Below, in pieces: positions 1-8,464 of a stretch of DNA of 64,000 bases. A program made the translations under genes and the position numbers. Below the pieces are notes generated by a model. That model saw nothing but the letters and a program-made list of their open reading frames with translations. It was not told the origin of the DNA and did no database searches. The DNA is from JBARDN01 sp963755705 (GTDB lineage Bacteria > Desulfobacterota > Binatia > Binatales > Binataceae): the NCBI GenBank assembly GCA_963755705.1, contig CAVWKW010000003.1:62001-126000 (forward strand). The letters are read 5' to 3'. Numbering within the stretch: the first letter of the stretch is position 1; the number at the start of each line of letters is the position of its first letter.

Positions 1-138
1 CGCAGCGGACTCGAATGGATGTTCCGGCTGTTGTCCGAGCCGCGCCGCCTCGGCCCTCGTTACCTGGTCAATAATCCGCTTTTCGTAGGTCTGATCATTC
101 GCCAATTGCTTCGCCGCCAGGCACTTCCAACCGACTAA
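1..138 (+). CDS. WecG/TagA/CpsF glycosyltransferase, C-terminal tail (partial)
   Basis: The frame is open from the first base and ends in TAA at 136-138, giving 45 residues. The tail carries GLEW, a basic EPRRL stretch, RYL and an NP-F segment, the usual C-terminal layout of the WecG/TagA/CpsF family. These enzymes transfer a second sugar (classically N-acetylmannosaminuronate) onto a lipid-linked sugar during surface polysaccharide synthesis. The start lies outside the window. The WbaP-like and polymerase-like genes that follow on the same strand support an exopolysaccharide cluster. The family is assigned from the tail only. Confidence 0.7.
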   Translation, partial: RSGLEWMFRLLSEPRRLGPRYLVNNPLFVGLIIRQLLRRQALPTD

Positions 139-166
139 CTTTCGAACCCGACAGGTTTATTCATTT

Positions 167-1699
167 ATGACCCCACCGGCTAAACCCAACCGGCGCATTT
201 CCCGCGCTGACCGCGTTCACGCTTTGAGCTCGGTCCCTCGTCCGGCGGCGCAGATTGCACTGCCGCGTCCTAATCGCCAGCTATCAAGCCTGTTCCAGTT
301 TGGTTCGCTGCTGTTCGCCGATCTGGCTGCGCTTACAATCTCCGCCTTGGTAGCGTACGCGGTATGGGGCTTTGGTGAAGCTGGACAGCCGTTCCTGATG
401 TACGCGCGTTTGTTTCCGTCGCTGGCGCTGTTTCCTTTCATCTATGCCGCGTTCGGACTTTACCCGGGATTTGGACTTGGTGCTCCGGAAATAATCCGGC
501 GTCTGGTATCCGCTACCAGCCTCACCTACGTGCTGCTGGCGGGCGCGACCTTTATCGTGAAGCTGGCGCCCGAGTACTCGCGCGTGACGTTCGGAATCGC
601 CTGGTTCCTCAGCCTGGTGATGCTTCCGCTGGTACGCTTTATAGTATTAACTATCGTGCGCAAGTTTCCGTGGTGGGGCGAGCCGACGGTCGTGATCGGC
701 AATCCCTCCCAGATCGAGTTGACGATGGACTTGCTGCGCGACGCAAAGTCACTCGGCTATCGCGTGGTCGGAGTATTGTGCTCCGATCCTGAATTCCGCG
801 GAAAAGAAATCGACGGCGTGCGGGTTCTGGGCGGACATGAGCTTGCTCCGGAAATTTCGGGTGCAGGCGTTAGCACCGCGATCGTGTGGGGCGGTTCGCG
901 GGGCGGCTATACCGGACGCAACGGAACGCTGGATCGGGCAAATCAAATCGGATGGCTCCAGCGCCAATTCCGGCACGTCGTAATCCTGCGCGGTGATGAC
1001 GGCTTGCCAGTCGAGCACGTCCAGGTGCGCAACCTCGGCACCGTATTAGGAATAGAATTCTCCAACGAATTGCTGCGTCCCGAAAATCGGGTTGTCAAAC
1101 GCGCGCTTGATTTGATCCTGGGAACCATGTTTCTGGCCATCGCCGCTCCGATCATTATCGTCTGCGGGGCGATTGTCAAAATAGTCAGTCCGGGACCGAT
1201 GTTCTATGGTCAGGAACGCGAAGGCCTGGACGGCAAGAAGATCAAGATGTGGAAGCTGCGCACGATGCACGTCGATGCAGAGCGGCGCCTGGCCGATCAT
1301 CTCGCCGCCGATCCCGCATTGCGCGCCGAATGGGAAGCCAAGCTCAAGCTCAAGCACGATCCGCGAGTAGTCAGGGGTATCGGCTCGTTCCTGCGTCGCT
1401 TCAGTATTGACGAGCTGCCGCAGCTTTTCTGCGTCCTCGGCGGCACGATGAGCCTGGTCGGGCCGCGCCCGTTGCCTGATTATCATCTCGGGATTTTTCC
1501 GCGCGAATTTCGTGAGCTGCGCCGCACTGTTCGTCCCGGGCTTACCGGAATGTGGCAGGTGACAGTACGAAATTCCGGCGGTCTCGAAGAGCATCAGCGC
1601 TATGATTCCTACTACGTGCGCAACTGGTCGATGTGGCTGGATTTTTACGTGATGGCGAAGACGGCGTTCGCGGTTCTCGCGGCCCGGGGCGCATACTGA
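167..1699 (+). CDS. Undecaprenyl-phosphate sugar phosphotransferase (WbaP/exopolysaccharide type)
   Basis: A 510-residue integral membrane initiating transferase that should load a sugar-1-phosphate onto undecaprenyl phosphate at the inner membrane. The N-terminal ~150 residues hold four to five hydrophobic segments, followed by a Rossmann-like middle part (VVIGNPSQIE). From about residue 308 comes the bacterial sugar transferase domain with KRALDL, SPGP-FYGQER, KMWKLRTM, DELPQLFCVLGG, MSLVGPRPLP and RPGLTGMWQV. Length and order match WbaP/CpsE-type enzymes. The stop TGA overlaps the ATG of the next gene by one base, so the two are probably translationally coupled. The sugar specificity cannot be read from sequence. 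Confidence 0.93.
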   Translation: MTPPAKPNRRISRADRVHALSSVPRPAAQIALPRPNRQLSSLFQFGSLLFADLAALTISALVAYAVWGFGEAGQPFLMYARLFPSLALFPFIYAAFGLYPGFGLGAPEIIRRLVSATSLTYVLLAGATFIVKLAPEYSRVTFGIAWFLSLVMLPLVRFIVLTIVRKFPWWGEPTVVIGNPSQIELTMDLLRDAKSLGYRVVGVLCSDPEFRGKEIDGVRVLGGHELAPEISGAGVSTAIVWGGSRGGYTGRNGTLDRANQIGWLQRQFRHVVILRGDDGLPVEHVQVRNLGTVLGIEFSNELLRPENRVVKRALDLILGTMFLAIAAPIIIVCGAIVKIVSPGPMFYGQEREGLDGKKIKMWKLRTMHVDAERRLADHLAADPALRAEWEAKLKLKHDPRVVRGIGSFLRRFSIDELPQLFCVLGGTMSLVGPRPLPDYHLGIFPREFRELRRTVRPGLTGMWQVTVRNSGGLEEHQRYDSYYVRNWSMWLDFYVMAKTAFAVLAARGAY

Positions 1700-3177
1700 T
1701 GGCAGTTTCACCAAATCTCATTCAAGCCGATAGCCCGACAATACCGGCGTCATCTCGCTGGCGTCCCGCGCCGACTTATCCTCCGGCCCGGCAGCCCAGG
1801 CGCACGCGAAGGCCCTCACGGATGCGCAAGATGCTGTCGCTGCGTCCGTTTCGTTTGGAAATCCTCTTGATCATCGGATACGTCGTGGCGACGCGGCTAT
1901 TCTCACTCTCCGCGGCCAAGGTGGGAATCAATCTCGGTCCGGTTCCGCTGTTCCTAACTGATTTGACGCTCTTGGCGCTGATTGGCCTCGCGATGCTCAG
2001 ACGTCCGGGGAAGCTGATGTTCTGGCTATCCTCAGGACGCGGAGCGACTACCGCCGGTGTCGCCCTGTGGCTATTGTGCGGAATATCAGTTGTCTATTTC
2101 ATTCTCGCGTTTCCCGTTTACAAGGTTATGGCGGTCCGCGATCTAGCGATTTTTTGCTATAGCCTGTTCTTTCCGTTGACCTATTTCGCAATCAGCAATC
2201 GCGGATGGGCGATCCGAGTAACCCGCTATTGTGTTTATTCCGGTGTGATTCTTGCGGTAATGATTCTCGCGCAGAAAGTGACTGGAATTGATCTGGGGCT
2301 GGGTGAACTATCCCGTAATATCAATGGATCGTGGGTGGCATACGTCGGCGGCGATGATTACGGAGCAATTACTGCGAGCGCGATGATGGGGCTCATCGCG
2401 TATCTATTGCTGGAGCGCGACTATCGCCGCTTTCATGCAATCGGAGCATTTGTATGTCTCCTGGCGTTGGCCGCCAACGGCGCGCGCTCGGCAGTTGTTG
2501 GAGCGGCGGTGGCGGGTGCGGTTTGTTTCGCACTACTCTCGACGCGTTACCGAATTATATTTGGGTTCGTTTGTGCGGTGCTGGTTTTTGTGGTCCTGGC
2601 GGGCGCGACTCTGCCTGAGACTGTCCCCGGGGCGCCCGAGCTGCACAATCTGTCGATTGGAATCACCAGCGCGGTCGGTGGAAGCTCGGATATGGATACG
2701 CAGTTTCGAATCGGCCGGTGGCATGATGTAGTCGGAACCTGGCTCACGAATCCGATGTTCGGCGTCGGCTATGGAAAAGAGATTCTCAACAGTATCTTTG
2801 TCGGACCCGACGTGGAAGGGCAATTTAACCAGGGGATGCCGCACAATACTTATTTATTCCTGCTGGCGCGAATGGGTTTGATCGGATTCGGGCTGATAGT
2901 GTTCGCGATGGCGCTCGGAATCGGAAAACTTGTAGCGTCGGTGCGCCGTTACAAACAACCCGACGACCTCGCGGCGCTCAATGTGCTGGTCACGCTCGCG
3001 GTGTACGCGGCATTCGTGCTGTTTTTCGAACGTCCAATGAATAACGCCGGCTTTTGGATCCTGCTCGCGGTCGGTATCCGGCTTTCAGAGACTTCGCGTT
3101 CCGCGATGATGGCAAGGCTCTCGATGTCGCAGGCTCGCACCAAGTCTCCTCATCTGACCGCGCCTGCCGTGCATTGA
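1699..3177 (+). CDS. O-antigen ligase/Wzy polymerase-like membrane protein
   Basis: A 492-residue polytopic membrane protein with about a dozen hydrophobic segments. A large extracytoplasmic loop near residues 340-400 ends with the HNTYLFLLARMGLIG motif typical of the Wzy_C/O-antigen ligase domain. It would polymerise or ligate the undecaprenyl-linked repeat units started by the preceding enzyme. I chose the ATG at 1699, which overlaps the upstream stop as TGATG. An in-frame start at 1633 would lie inside the preceding gene. The ~40-residue cytoplasmic N-terminus is basic and proline-rich. Polymerase and ligase cannot be told apart here. Confidence 0.88.
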   Translation: MAVSPNLIQADSPTIPASSRWRPAPTYPPARQPRRTRRPSRMRKMLSLRPFRLEILLIIGYVVATRLFSLSAAKVGINLGPVPLFLTDLTLLALIGLAMLRRPGKLMFWLSSGRGATTAGVALWLLCGISVVYFILAFPVYKVMAVRDLAIFCYSLFFPLTYFAISNRGWAIRVTRYCVYSGVILAVMILAQKVTGIDLGLGELSRNINGSWVAYVGGDDYGAITASAMMGLIAYLLLERDYRRFHAIGAFVCLLALAANGARSAVVGAAVAGAVCFALLSTRYRIIFGFVCAVLVFVVLAGATLPETVPGAPELHNLSIGITSAVGGSSDMDTQFRIGRWHDVVGTWLTNPMFGVGYGKEILNSIFVGPDVEGQFNQGMPHNTYLFLLARMGLIGFGLIVFAMALGIGKLVASVRRYKQPDDLAALNVLVTLAVYAAFVLFFERPMNNAGFWILLAVGIRLSETSRSAMMARLSMSQARTKSPHLTAPAVH

Positions 3178-3185
3178 ATTTCTGA

Positions 3186-4208
3186 CTATAGGCGCGCAAG
3201 TCCGATCTTTCGCAACTTTGATGGCTCGCTTTGCGGCTCAATGAGTCCGGAGCGCACCAGGTCGCGCAGCATCAGATCGATGTCGCCACGAACCTTAGTC
3301 GGAGCGATATCGTATTCCGCAACGAGAGCGCGCGAGATTGCCGTCGGTCCGTTTGCCTTCGCCAGCATCCTCCAGATCTTCCCGCCCATTTCGTCCAGCC
3401 GATAGCTATTCCCATTCTTTAGATCGATCACGAGCGTCTCGTCGCCGATTCGCCGCCATACGATGGTCGGCGGTATCTTTGCGCGCGCGATTGTTTGCGG
3501 CGAGCCATGTACGGCCAAGGCTTTGCGCCTACGCGCCGCATCGCCGCCTGTTGGCGGATGTCGCAGCTCACGCCGTGCGGCCGAGGTATAGTCGGGGCGC
3601 GACATGAACCATCCTGCAAACGCTGTCTTCGCGGCGCTTCCGGTGACCGGAGAGTTGCGATGCTCCAGCGCTGGGCCGATGCGGAACAGAATCGCGTCGC
3701 CGAAACCGCGATTCTTGACCCGCGCCACGATTCTTCCTGCCGTCCGATCGCGAAGTTCAAGCCATCCGCCGCGAAATGTTCCCGCCCCGACATTGAGGCT
3801 GAGTGCCACCAGGCGATCGCGCACCGCGTCGTCGTGCCATTCGAGGCCGAGCCCATCCTGATCCGCCACGCGATATACCCGCCCCGCGAATGAACCGATC
3901 CTGGCGCATCCGGTGATGGCGCGAATCGCGCCGAACAGCGCGGGGTCGTTCAAGAGAAAATTCAGAGCAGCCGACGCGACGTTGGGCGGCATCGAGAGGT
4001 CGCGCCCGAAACCGCGATGCTCGACGTGGCTGAAATCCGCGTGCTCGAGATGGGTGGAGATCGCGCGCAGCAGCCTTCGATCGATCATCGCGGGAAGTCG
4101 GACGAAGTTGCGCCGCTCGAAGTCGCGGTGCAGCGGGGCAAGCTCGCGCTCGCTGGCGCATCGGGTTTTATCGCGGGTGATTCGGATCGGGCGCGTTACT
4201 CGCATCAC
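3186..4208 (-). CDS. 2-oxoglutarate/Fe(II) oxygenase fused to a PqqD-like (RRE) domain
   Basis: 340 residues in two domains. Residues ~30-205 look like a 2OG-Fe(II) dioxygenase: HxD iron ligands H125/D127 (EWHDDA), a distal H183 (EHRNSPVTG) and K194 where an Arg normally binds 2-oxoglutarate, followed by a GWF strand. Residues ~245-327 look like PqqD: WRRIGDETLVIDL, NSYRLDEMGGKIW, and a winged-helix end MLRDLVRSGLI. PqqD-like domains act as RiPP recognition elements that bind leader peptides. The gene is convergent with the polysaccharide polymerase. No clear precursor peptide is adjacent. Its substrate is unknown; a peptide is one inference, a polysaccharide-linked role is another. Confidence 0.78.
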   Translation of the reverse strand: MMRVTRPIRITRDKTRCASERELAPLHRDFERRNFVRLPAMIDRRLLRAISTHLEHADFSHVEHRGFGRDLSMPPNVASAALNFLLNDPALFGAIRAITGCARIGSFAGRVYRVADQDGLGLEWHDDAVRDRLVALSLNVGAGTFRGGWLELRDRTAGRIVARVKNRGFGDAILFRIGPALEHRNSPVTGSAAKTAFAGWFMSRPDYTSAARRELRHPPTGGDAARRRKALAVHGSPQTIARAKIPPTIVWRRIGDETLVIDLKNGNSYRLDEMGGKIWRMLAKANGPTAISRALVAEYDIAPTKVRGDIDLMLRDLVRSGLIEPQSEPSKLRKIGLARL

Positions 4209-4329
4209 AAATGCTCGGTTGCGACCGCGAGCCTAGCGTGGACGCGGCGTGCTCCTCCAGCGCGATATTTCGTTGCGCTCGCCAATTCTAGCCGATACGA
4301 TCCGTAGAGTGATGCAGGAGCGTAGTGTA

Positions 4330-4518
4330 ATGAAGCAGCTCGGAAGATTGCTTGCGATCGCCGTTGTCGTCTGCGCGCTGCCACTCATGACGGGATGCTC
4401 GAATCAGCAGAACCCGGACTCGACGGCGGAGCAGGCGGGGCCATATGAACCGCCTAATGCTGCAGCTCCAGCAACGGACGCGCCCCCGCATCCTCAGCAG
4501 AAACCGCAGTCGGAGTGA
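4330..4518 (+). CDS. Small lipoprotein, function unknown
   Basis: A 62-residue protein with a short basic N-terminus, a hydrophobic segment and lipobox LMTGC, so it should be a lipid-anchored envelope protein. The mature part is Pro/Ala/Gln-rich (PYEPPNAAAP, PPHPQQKPQ) and low in complexity. I placed the start at 4330 because the signal peptide is then of normal length and an AGGAG lies about ten bases upstream. In-frame ATGs at 4312 and 4249 are possible. It stands alone between two minus-strand genes. Entericidin-like or anchor roles are conceivable but unsupported. Confidence 0.65.
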   Translation: MKQLGRLLAIAVVVCALPLMTGCSNQQNPDSTAEQAGPYEPPNAAAPATDAPPHPQQKPQSE

Positions 4519-4555
4519 CAGGACTCGAGCGTCTGTTTGGTCGGTGCGCCCTAGG

Positions 4556-5281
4556 CTAGCGCGGCGTGTGCGACTTCAGAAATTCGCGCACCCGCGCTAC
4601 GGTCTGTGGAATCAGGTCGGACGTTTTCCAATCTCGCACGAGAGTAGCGTTCGGCGCCAACTTCGCAATCTCCTCGGAAGTGGCAGTAGGATGATAGTCA
4701 TCACTGCCCATCAGGATCATCAGCGGTGTCTTGACCGTACGCACGAAGTCCTGTGAGACGTTGAACACGAAATCGCCCGCGTACATGCGGTCGCGAAACT
4801 CGCGCAGCCCGGGGTCGTCGATTTCCGGATGTGACGGCTTTAGCGCCTGAGCCCATCCGTCGAACATTGCGAAGAACAGCTCGCGGTTTTTCGGAGAAAG
4901 CCCGATCGGATTTTGCAGAACCGCAGCGCTTACTCGATCGGGTGCGGCCTCGATCATTCCCAGCGAGTATGAGCCGCCGATGCATCCGCCGAGCAGATGG
5001 CATCGCTTGATCCCCAGATGATCGAGCAGCGCGATATGGTCCTGAGTGTAGGTGTGCCATCCGTCGGCGCGGTTGAGCGGCGCACGGGATTTTCCGGCGT
5101 TGCGCTGATCCATCGCGATCACGCGAAAATCCTTGGCGAGTTCTTTGGTTGGGTCGAACGGACTTTTCGCCCAGAACTCGATCGAGGATCGCATTCCACC
5201 GGGTGCGAACAGCAGAATCGGGAAGCCTGAGCCGACCTCTTCGTAGTAGAGTGAAACCGGACCACGTTCGAATGAGGGCAT
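4556..5281 (-). CDS. Alpha/beta hydrolase with Cys in the nucleophile elbow
   Basis: 241 residues with the alpha/beta hydrolase fold: a beta-3 GSGFPILL strand, an oxyanion-type PGG turn at 27-29, a DQRNAGKS loop, and a nucleophile elbow GGCIGGS (C100) in place of GxSxG. An acid candidate lies at D194/D195 (MGSDDYHP). The usual C-terminal GH catalytic histidine is not evident; H197 sits beside the acid instead. The cysteine elbow recalls dienelactone hydrolase, but the missing late His means activity is uncertain. It ends convergently against the small lipoprotein gene and starts 27 bp from the end of the RND permease, so it may be the last gene of the efflux operon. Confidence 0.8.
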   Translation of the reverse strand: MPSFERGPVSLYYEEVGSGFPILLFAPGGMRSSIEFWAKSPFDPTKELAKDFRVIAMDQRNAGKSRAPLNRADGWHTYTQDHIALLDHLGIKRCHLLGGCIGGSYSLGMIEAAPDRVSAAVLQNPIGLSPKNRELFFAMFDGWAQALKPSHPEIDDPGLREFRDRMYAGDFVFNVSQDFVRTVKTPLMILMGSDDYHPTATSEEIAKLAPNATLVRDWKTSDLIPQTVARVREFLKSHTPR

Positions 5282-5308
5282 CGAGATAACCTCCGTTGCG
5301 CCTGGTCG

Positions 5309-8300
5309 CTACGACGCCATCCTGCGCCGCTGCGCCTCGGATTCGGCGCCGTTTCCAAAATCCGGCTCGGGCTCCGGCACATATTCTTCGCCGGTGCGCC
5401 ACGCGTGAACAATCCTGGTGGCCGATTCCATATATGTATACACCACCGGCGTAATGTAGAGCGTCAGAAACTGCGAGAAGAACAATCCGCCGACAACTGC
5501 GGCACCAAGCGGACGGCGCGATTCCGCACCCGCGCCGATCCCGATTGCGATCGGCAGCGTGCCCATCAGGGCCGCCGCGGTGGTCATCATGATCGGGCGG
5601 AAGCGGACGATCGCACCCTCGAAGATCGCTTCAGAGGGCGATTTGCCTTCGTTGCGCTGCGCATCGAGCGCGAAATCGATCATCATGATCGCGTTTTTCT
5701 TGACCAGTCCAACCAACATAACGACGCCCACGAATGCGAACAGGTCGAGGTCCATCCCGAAAATCCACAGCGTCAGCAACGCGCCGAAACCGGCGGCGGG
5801 AAGTCCGGACAGAATCGTGATCGGATGGATAAAGCTTTCGTACAGAACTCCCAGCACCAGGTAGATGACGAGGATCGTCATGATCAGCAGCATCCCGAGG
5901 TTGCCGAGCGAACTTTGAAAAGCCTGCGCAGTGCCCTGAAAGTTTGCGGTGATGGTATCGGGGAGCGTATCGCGCGCGAGCGCCTGCACCTGGCTGAGCG
6001 CCTTGCCAAGCGAGACCCCGGGCGCGAGGTCGAACGAGATCGTGGCGGATGGCAGCTGCCCGTAGTGATTAACCTGCAACGCGCCGAGCGAGCGCGAGAA
6101 TTTCACCACCGTGTCGAGCGGCACCAACGAGCCGGAAGACGAGCGCACGTAAAGCATCGCAAGCGTGGCCGGATCCATCTGGTACTCAGGCAGCACCTGC
6201 ATGATGACCCAGTACTCGTTGTTGGGCGCGTAAATGGTCGAGATCTGGCGCGCGCCGTAAGCGTCGTCGAGCGCGTTCTCGATCGCGCTGGCGGTGACGC
6301 CGAGCGCGTGCGCCTTGTCGCGATCGATCTTGATCGTCACCTGCGGATTCTGCACCTGCAAGTCGCTGTTGACGCCGCGCAGATCCTTGAGCCCGCGCAT
6401 CCGCGCCTCCAGCATCGGAGCGTACTTGTACAGCGATTCGGTGTCGGGACTCTGCAGCGTCATCTGGTACATGCTGCGCGTGAACTGCGCGCCAATCCGG
6501 ATCGGCGGCGGATTTTGCAGGAACACCATCAGCCCCGGCACTGAGTTCACGATCGGACGCCATTTGTTGATCAGTTGGTCTGCGCTGAGCTTGCGATCCG
6601 CGCTCGGTTTCAGATGGACGAAAAGCATCCCGGAGTTGGTGCCGCCCGAGGGTCCCGCGCTGCCGACGCCGGCGAAGTATTGCCGGATATTCGGATCGCC
6701 CTTAATCAGGTTCACCACCGCGAGCTGATGCTTCACCATCGAATCGTAGGAGATTCCCTGCGCTGCCTGGGTGAACATGATCAACTCGTCGGTGTCTTCG
6801 CTGGGCAGAAAGCCTTTGGGGATTACGTAAAAGAAATAAATCGTCACGATCAGGATCAGCCCCGACACGAGCATCGTGGCCGGGCGATGACGCATCACCC
6901 AGGCGAGGCTTCTCTGGTAGCCGTCGAGCACGACGTCGAAATAATGTTCGGTCACCTGGTACATGCGCCCATGCTTTTCGCTCTTCGGCGGCTTAAGAAA
7001 GCGCGAGCACAGCATCGGGGTCAGCGTCAGCGAGACGACGCCGGAGACCAGAATCGAGGCGCCGATCGTGACTGCGAATTCATGCAGCAGGCGGCCGAGA
7101 ATTCCGCCCATGAACAGGACCGGGATGAACACCGCCGCCAGCGACAACGTCATCGACAGGATCGTGAAGCCGATCTCGCGCGCGCCGTCGAGCGACGCGG
7201 TCAGCGCGTCCTTGCCCATCTCCATGTGCCGCACGACGTTTTCGAGCATAACGATCGCGTCGTCCACCACGAAGCCGACGCCCAGCGTTATCGCCATCAA
7301 CGAAAGATTGTCGAGCGAGTAGTCCAGCGCCCACATCACGCCGAACGTTCCGAGGATCGACATCGGCAGCGCGAGGCTTGGGATGATCGTCGCCGACAGG
7401 TTGCGCAGAAACAGGAAGATCACCATCACGACCAGCGCAACGGTCAGCAGCAGCGTGAACTGCACGTCGTCAACCGAAGCGCGAATCGTTTCCGAACGGT
7501 CGCCCAGGATTTCTATATGCAGCCCGGCCGGCGCCTGTTCGCGAAATGACGGCAGCAGCTTGGTGACGTTGTTAACCACCTCGACGGTGTTGGTTCCGGG
7601 CTGGCGCTGGATTGCGAGCACCACCGCCGGCTCGCCGTTGGACCAACTGTTGGTCTTGTCGTCCTGCACGCTATCGAGCACCCGCCCGACATCCTCGAGG
7701 CGAACGGGCGCGCCGTTAGTGTATGCGACGACCAGAGGACGGTAGGCCGCGGCGTTCATCAACTGGCCCCGAGTATCGACGGTGAAGGCCTGATTCGCTC
7801 CGTAGAGCGTGCCGGTCGGAAGATCGACGTTGGCGTCTTGGATTGCCTGTGCAACCTCGTCAATTCCGATTCCGCGCGACGCGAGTTTTTTCGGATCGAC
7901 CTGGATCCTCACCGCGTATTTCTGCGCGCCGTACACCTGCACCTGCGCGACCCCGGAGACCATCGAGATACGCTCGCCCAGGTAGGTCTCGGCGTACTCA
8001 TCGACCTGGGATATCGGCATCGTGGTCGAACTGAGCGAGAGATAAAGCACCGGCGAGTCGGCAGGATTCACCTTTTTAAAGGTCGGCGGACTTGGCATCC
8101 CTTGCGGAAGCTGCGCCAGAGTCGCGGTGATTGCCGCCTGCACGTCCTGCGCTGCCGCGTCGATATTGCGCGAGAGCGTGAACTGCAGCGTGATGTTGGT
8201 GCCGCCCAGGATGCTGGTCGAGGTCATCGAGTCCAGCCCCGCGATAGTGGTGAACTGCTTTTCCAGCGGAGTCGCGATCGATGACGCGATCGTATCGGGA

Positions 8301-8464
8301 CTCGCGCCCGGCAGGCTCGCGCTGACGACGATCGTCGGAAAATCGACGTTGGGCAGATCGCTCACCGGCAGCAGCCGATACGCCATCATTCCGAAGAAGA
8401 CGATCGCCAGTGAAAGCAGCGTCGTCATCACCGGGCGGCGTATGAATAATTCGGCGATATTCAC
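5309..8464 (-). CDS. RND multidrug efflux permease (AcrB/MdtB-C type)
   Basis: 1051 residues, the normal length for an inner-membrane RND drug/proton antiporter. It starts MNIAELFIRRPVM, has the first periplasmic domain motif PGASPDTIA and the EKQFTTIAGLDSM segment, then two blocks of six membrane spans with GVVDDAIVMLENVVRHME (functionally essential Asp pair) and GLVKKNAIMMIDFA. The start is GTG at 8464, overlapping the adaptor stop as GTGA, which implies translational coupling. The closest general resemblance is to MdtB/MdtC and related heavy multidrug pumps. No outer-membrane TolC-like channel gene is present nearby. Confidence 0.95.
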   Translation of the reverse strand: MNIAELFIRRPVMTTLLSLAIVFFGMMAYRLLPVSDLPNVDFPTIVVSASLPGASPDTIASSIATPLEKQFTTIAGLDSMTSTSILGGTNITLQFTLSRNIDAAAQDVQAAITATLAQLPQGMPSPPTFKKVNPADSPVLYLSLSSTTMPISQVDEYAETYLGERISMVSGVAQVQVYGAQKYAVRIQVDPKKLASRGIGIDEVAQAIQDANVDLPTGTLYGANQAFTVDTRGQLMNAAAYRPLVVAYTNGAPVRLEDVGRVLDSVQDDKTNSWSNGEPAVVLAIQRQPGTNTVEVVNNVTKLLPSFREQAPAGLHIEILGDRSETIRASVDDVQFTLLLTVALVVMVIFLFLRNLSATIIPSLALPMSILGTFGVMWALDYSLDNLSLMAITLGVGFVVDDAIVMLENVVRHMEMGKDALTASLDGAREIGFTILSMTLSLAAVFIPVLFMGGILGRLLHEFAVTIGASILVSGVVSLTLTPMLCSRFLKPPKSEKHGRMYQVTEHYFDVVLDGYQRSLAWVMRHRPATMLVSGLILIVTIYFFYVIPKGFLPSEDTDELIMFTQAAQGISYDSMVKHQLAVVNLIKGDPNIRQYFAGVGSAGPSGGTNSGMLFVHLKPSADRKLSADQLINKWRPIVNSVPGLMVFLQNPPPIRIGAQFTRSMYQMTLQSPDTESLYKYAPMLEARMRGLKDLRGVNSDLQVQNPQVTIKIDRDKAHALGVTASAIENALDDAYGARQISTIYAPNNEYWVIMQVLPEYQMDPATLAMLYVRSSSGSLVPLDTVVKFSRSLGALQVNHYGQLPSATISFDLAPGVSLGKALSQVQALARDTLPDTITANFQGTAQAFQSSLGNLGMLLIMTILVIYLVLGVLYESFIHPITILSGLPAAGFGALLTLWIFGMDLDLFAFVGVVMLVGLVKKNAIMMIDFALDAQRNEGKSPSEAIFEGAIVRFRPIMMTTAAALMGTLPIAIGIGAGAESRRPLGAAVVGGLFFSQFLTLYITPVVYTYMESATRIVHAWRTGEEYVPEPEPDFGNGAESEAQRRRMAS

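Noticed and set aside
5405..7549. Long plus-strand frames opposite the RND permease
   Set aside because: Arg/His-rich, no family pattern, and fully opposite a well-conserved transporter.
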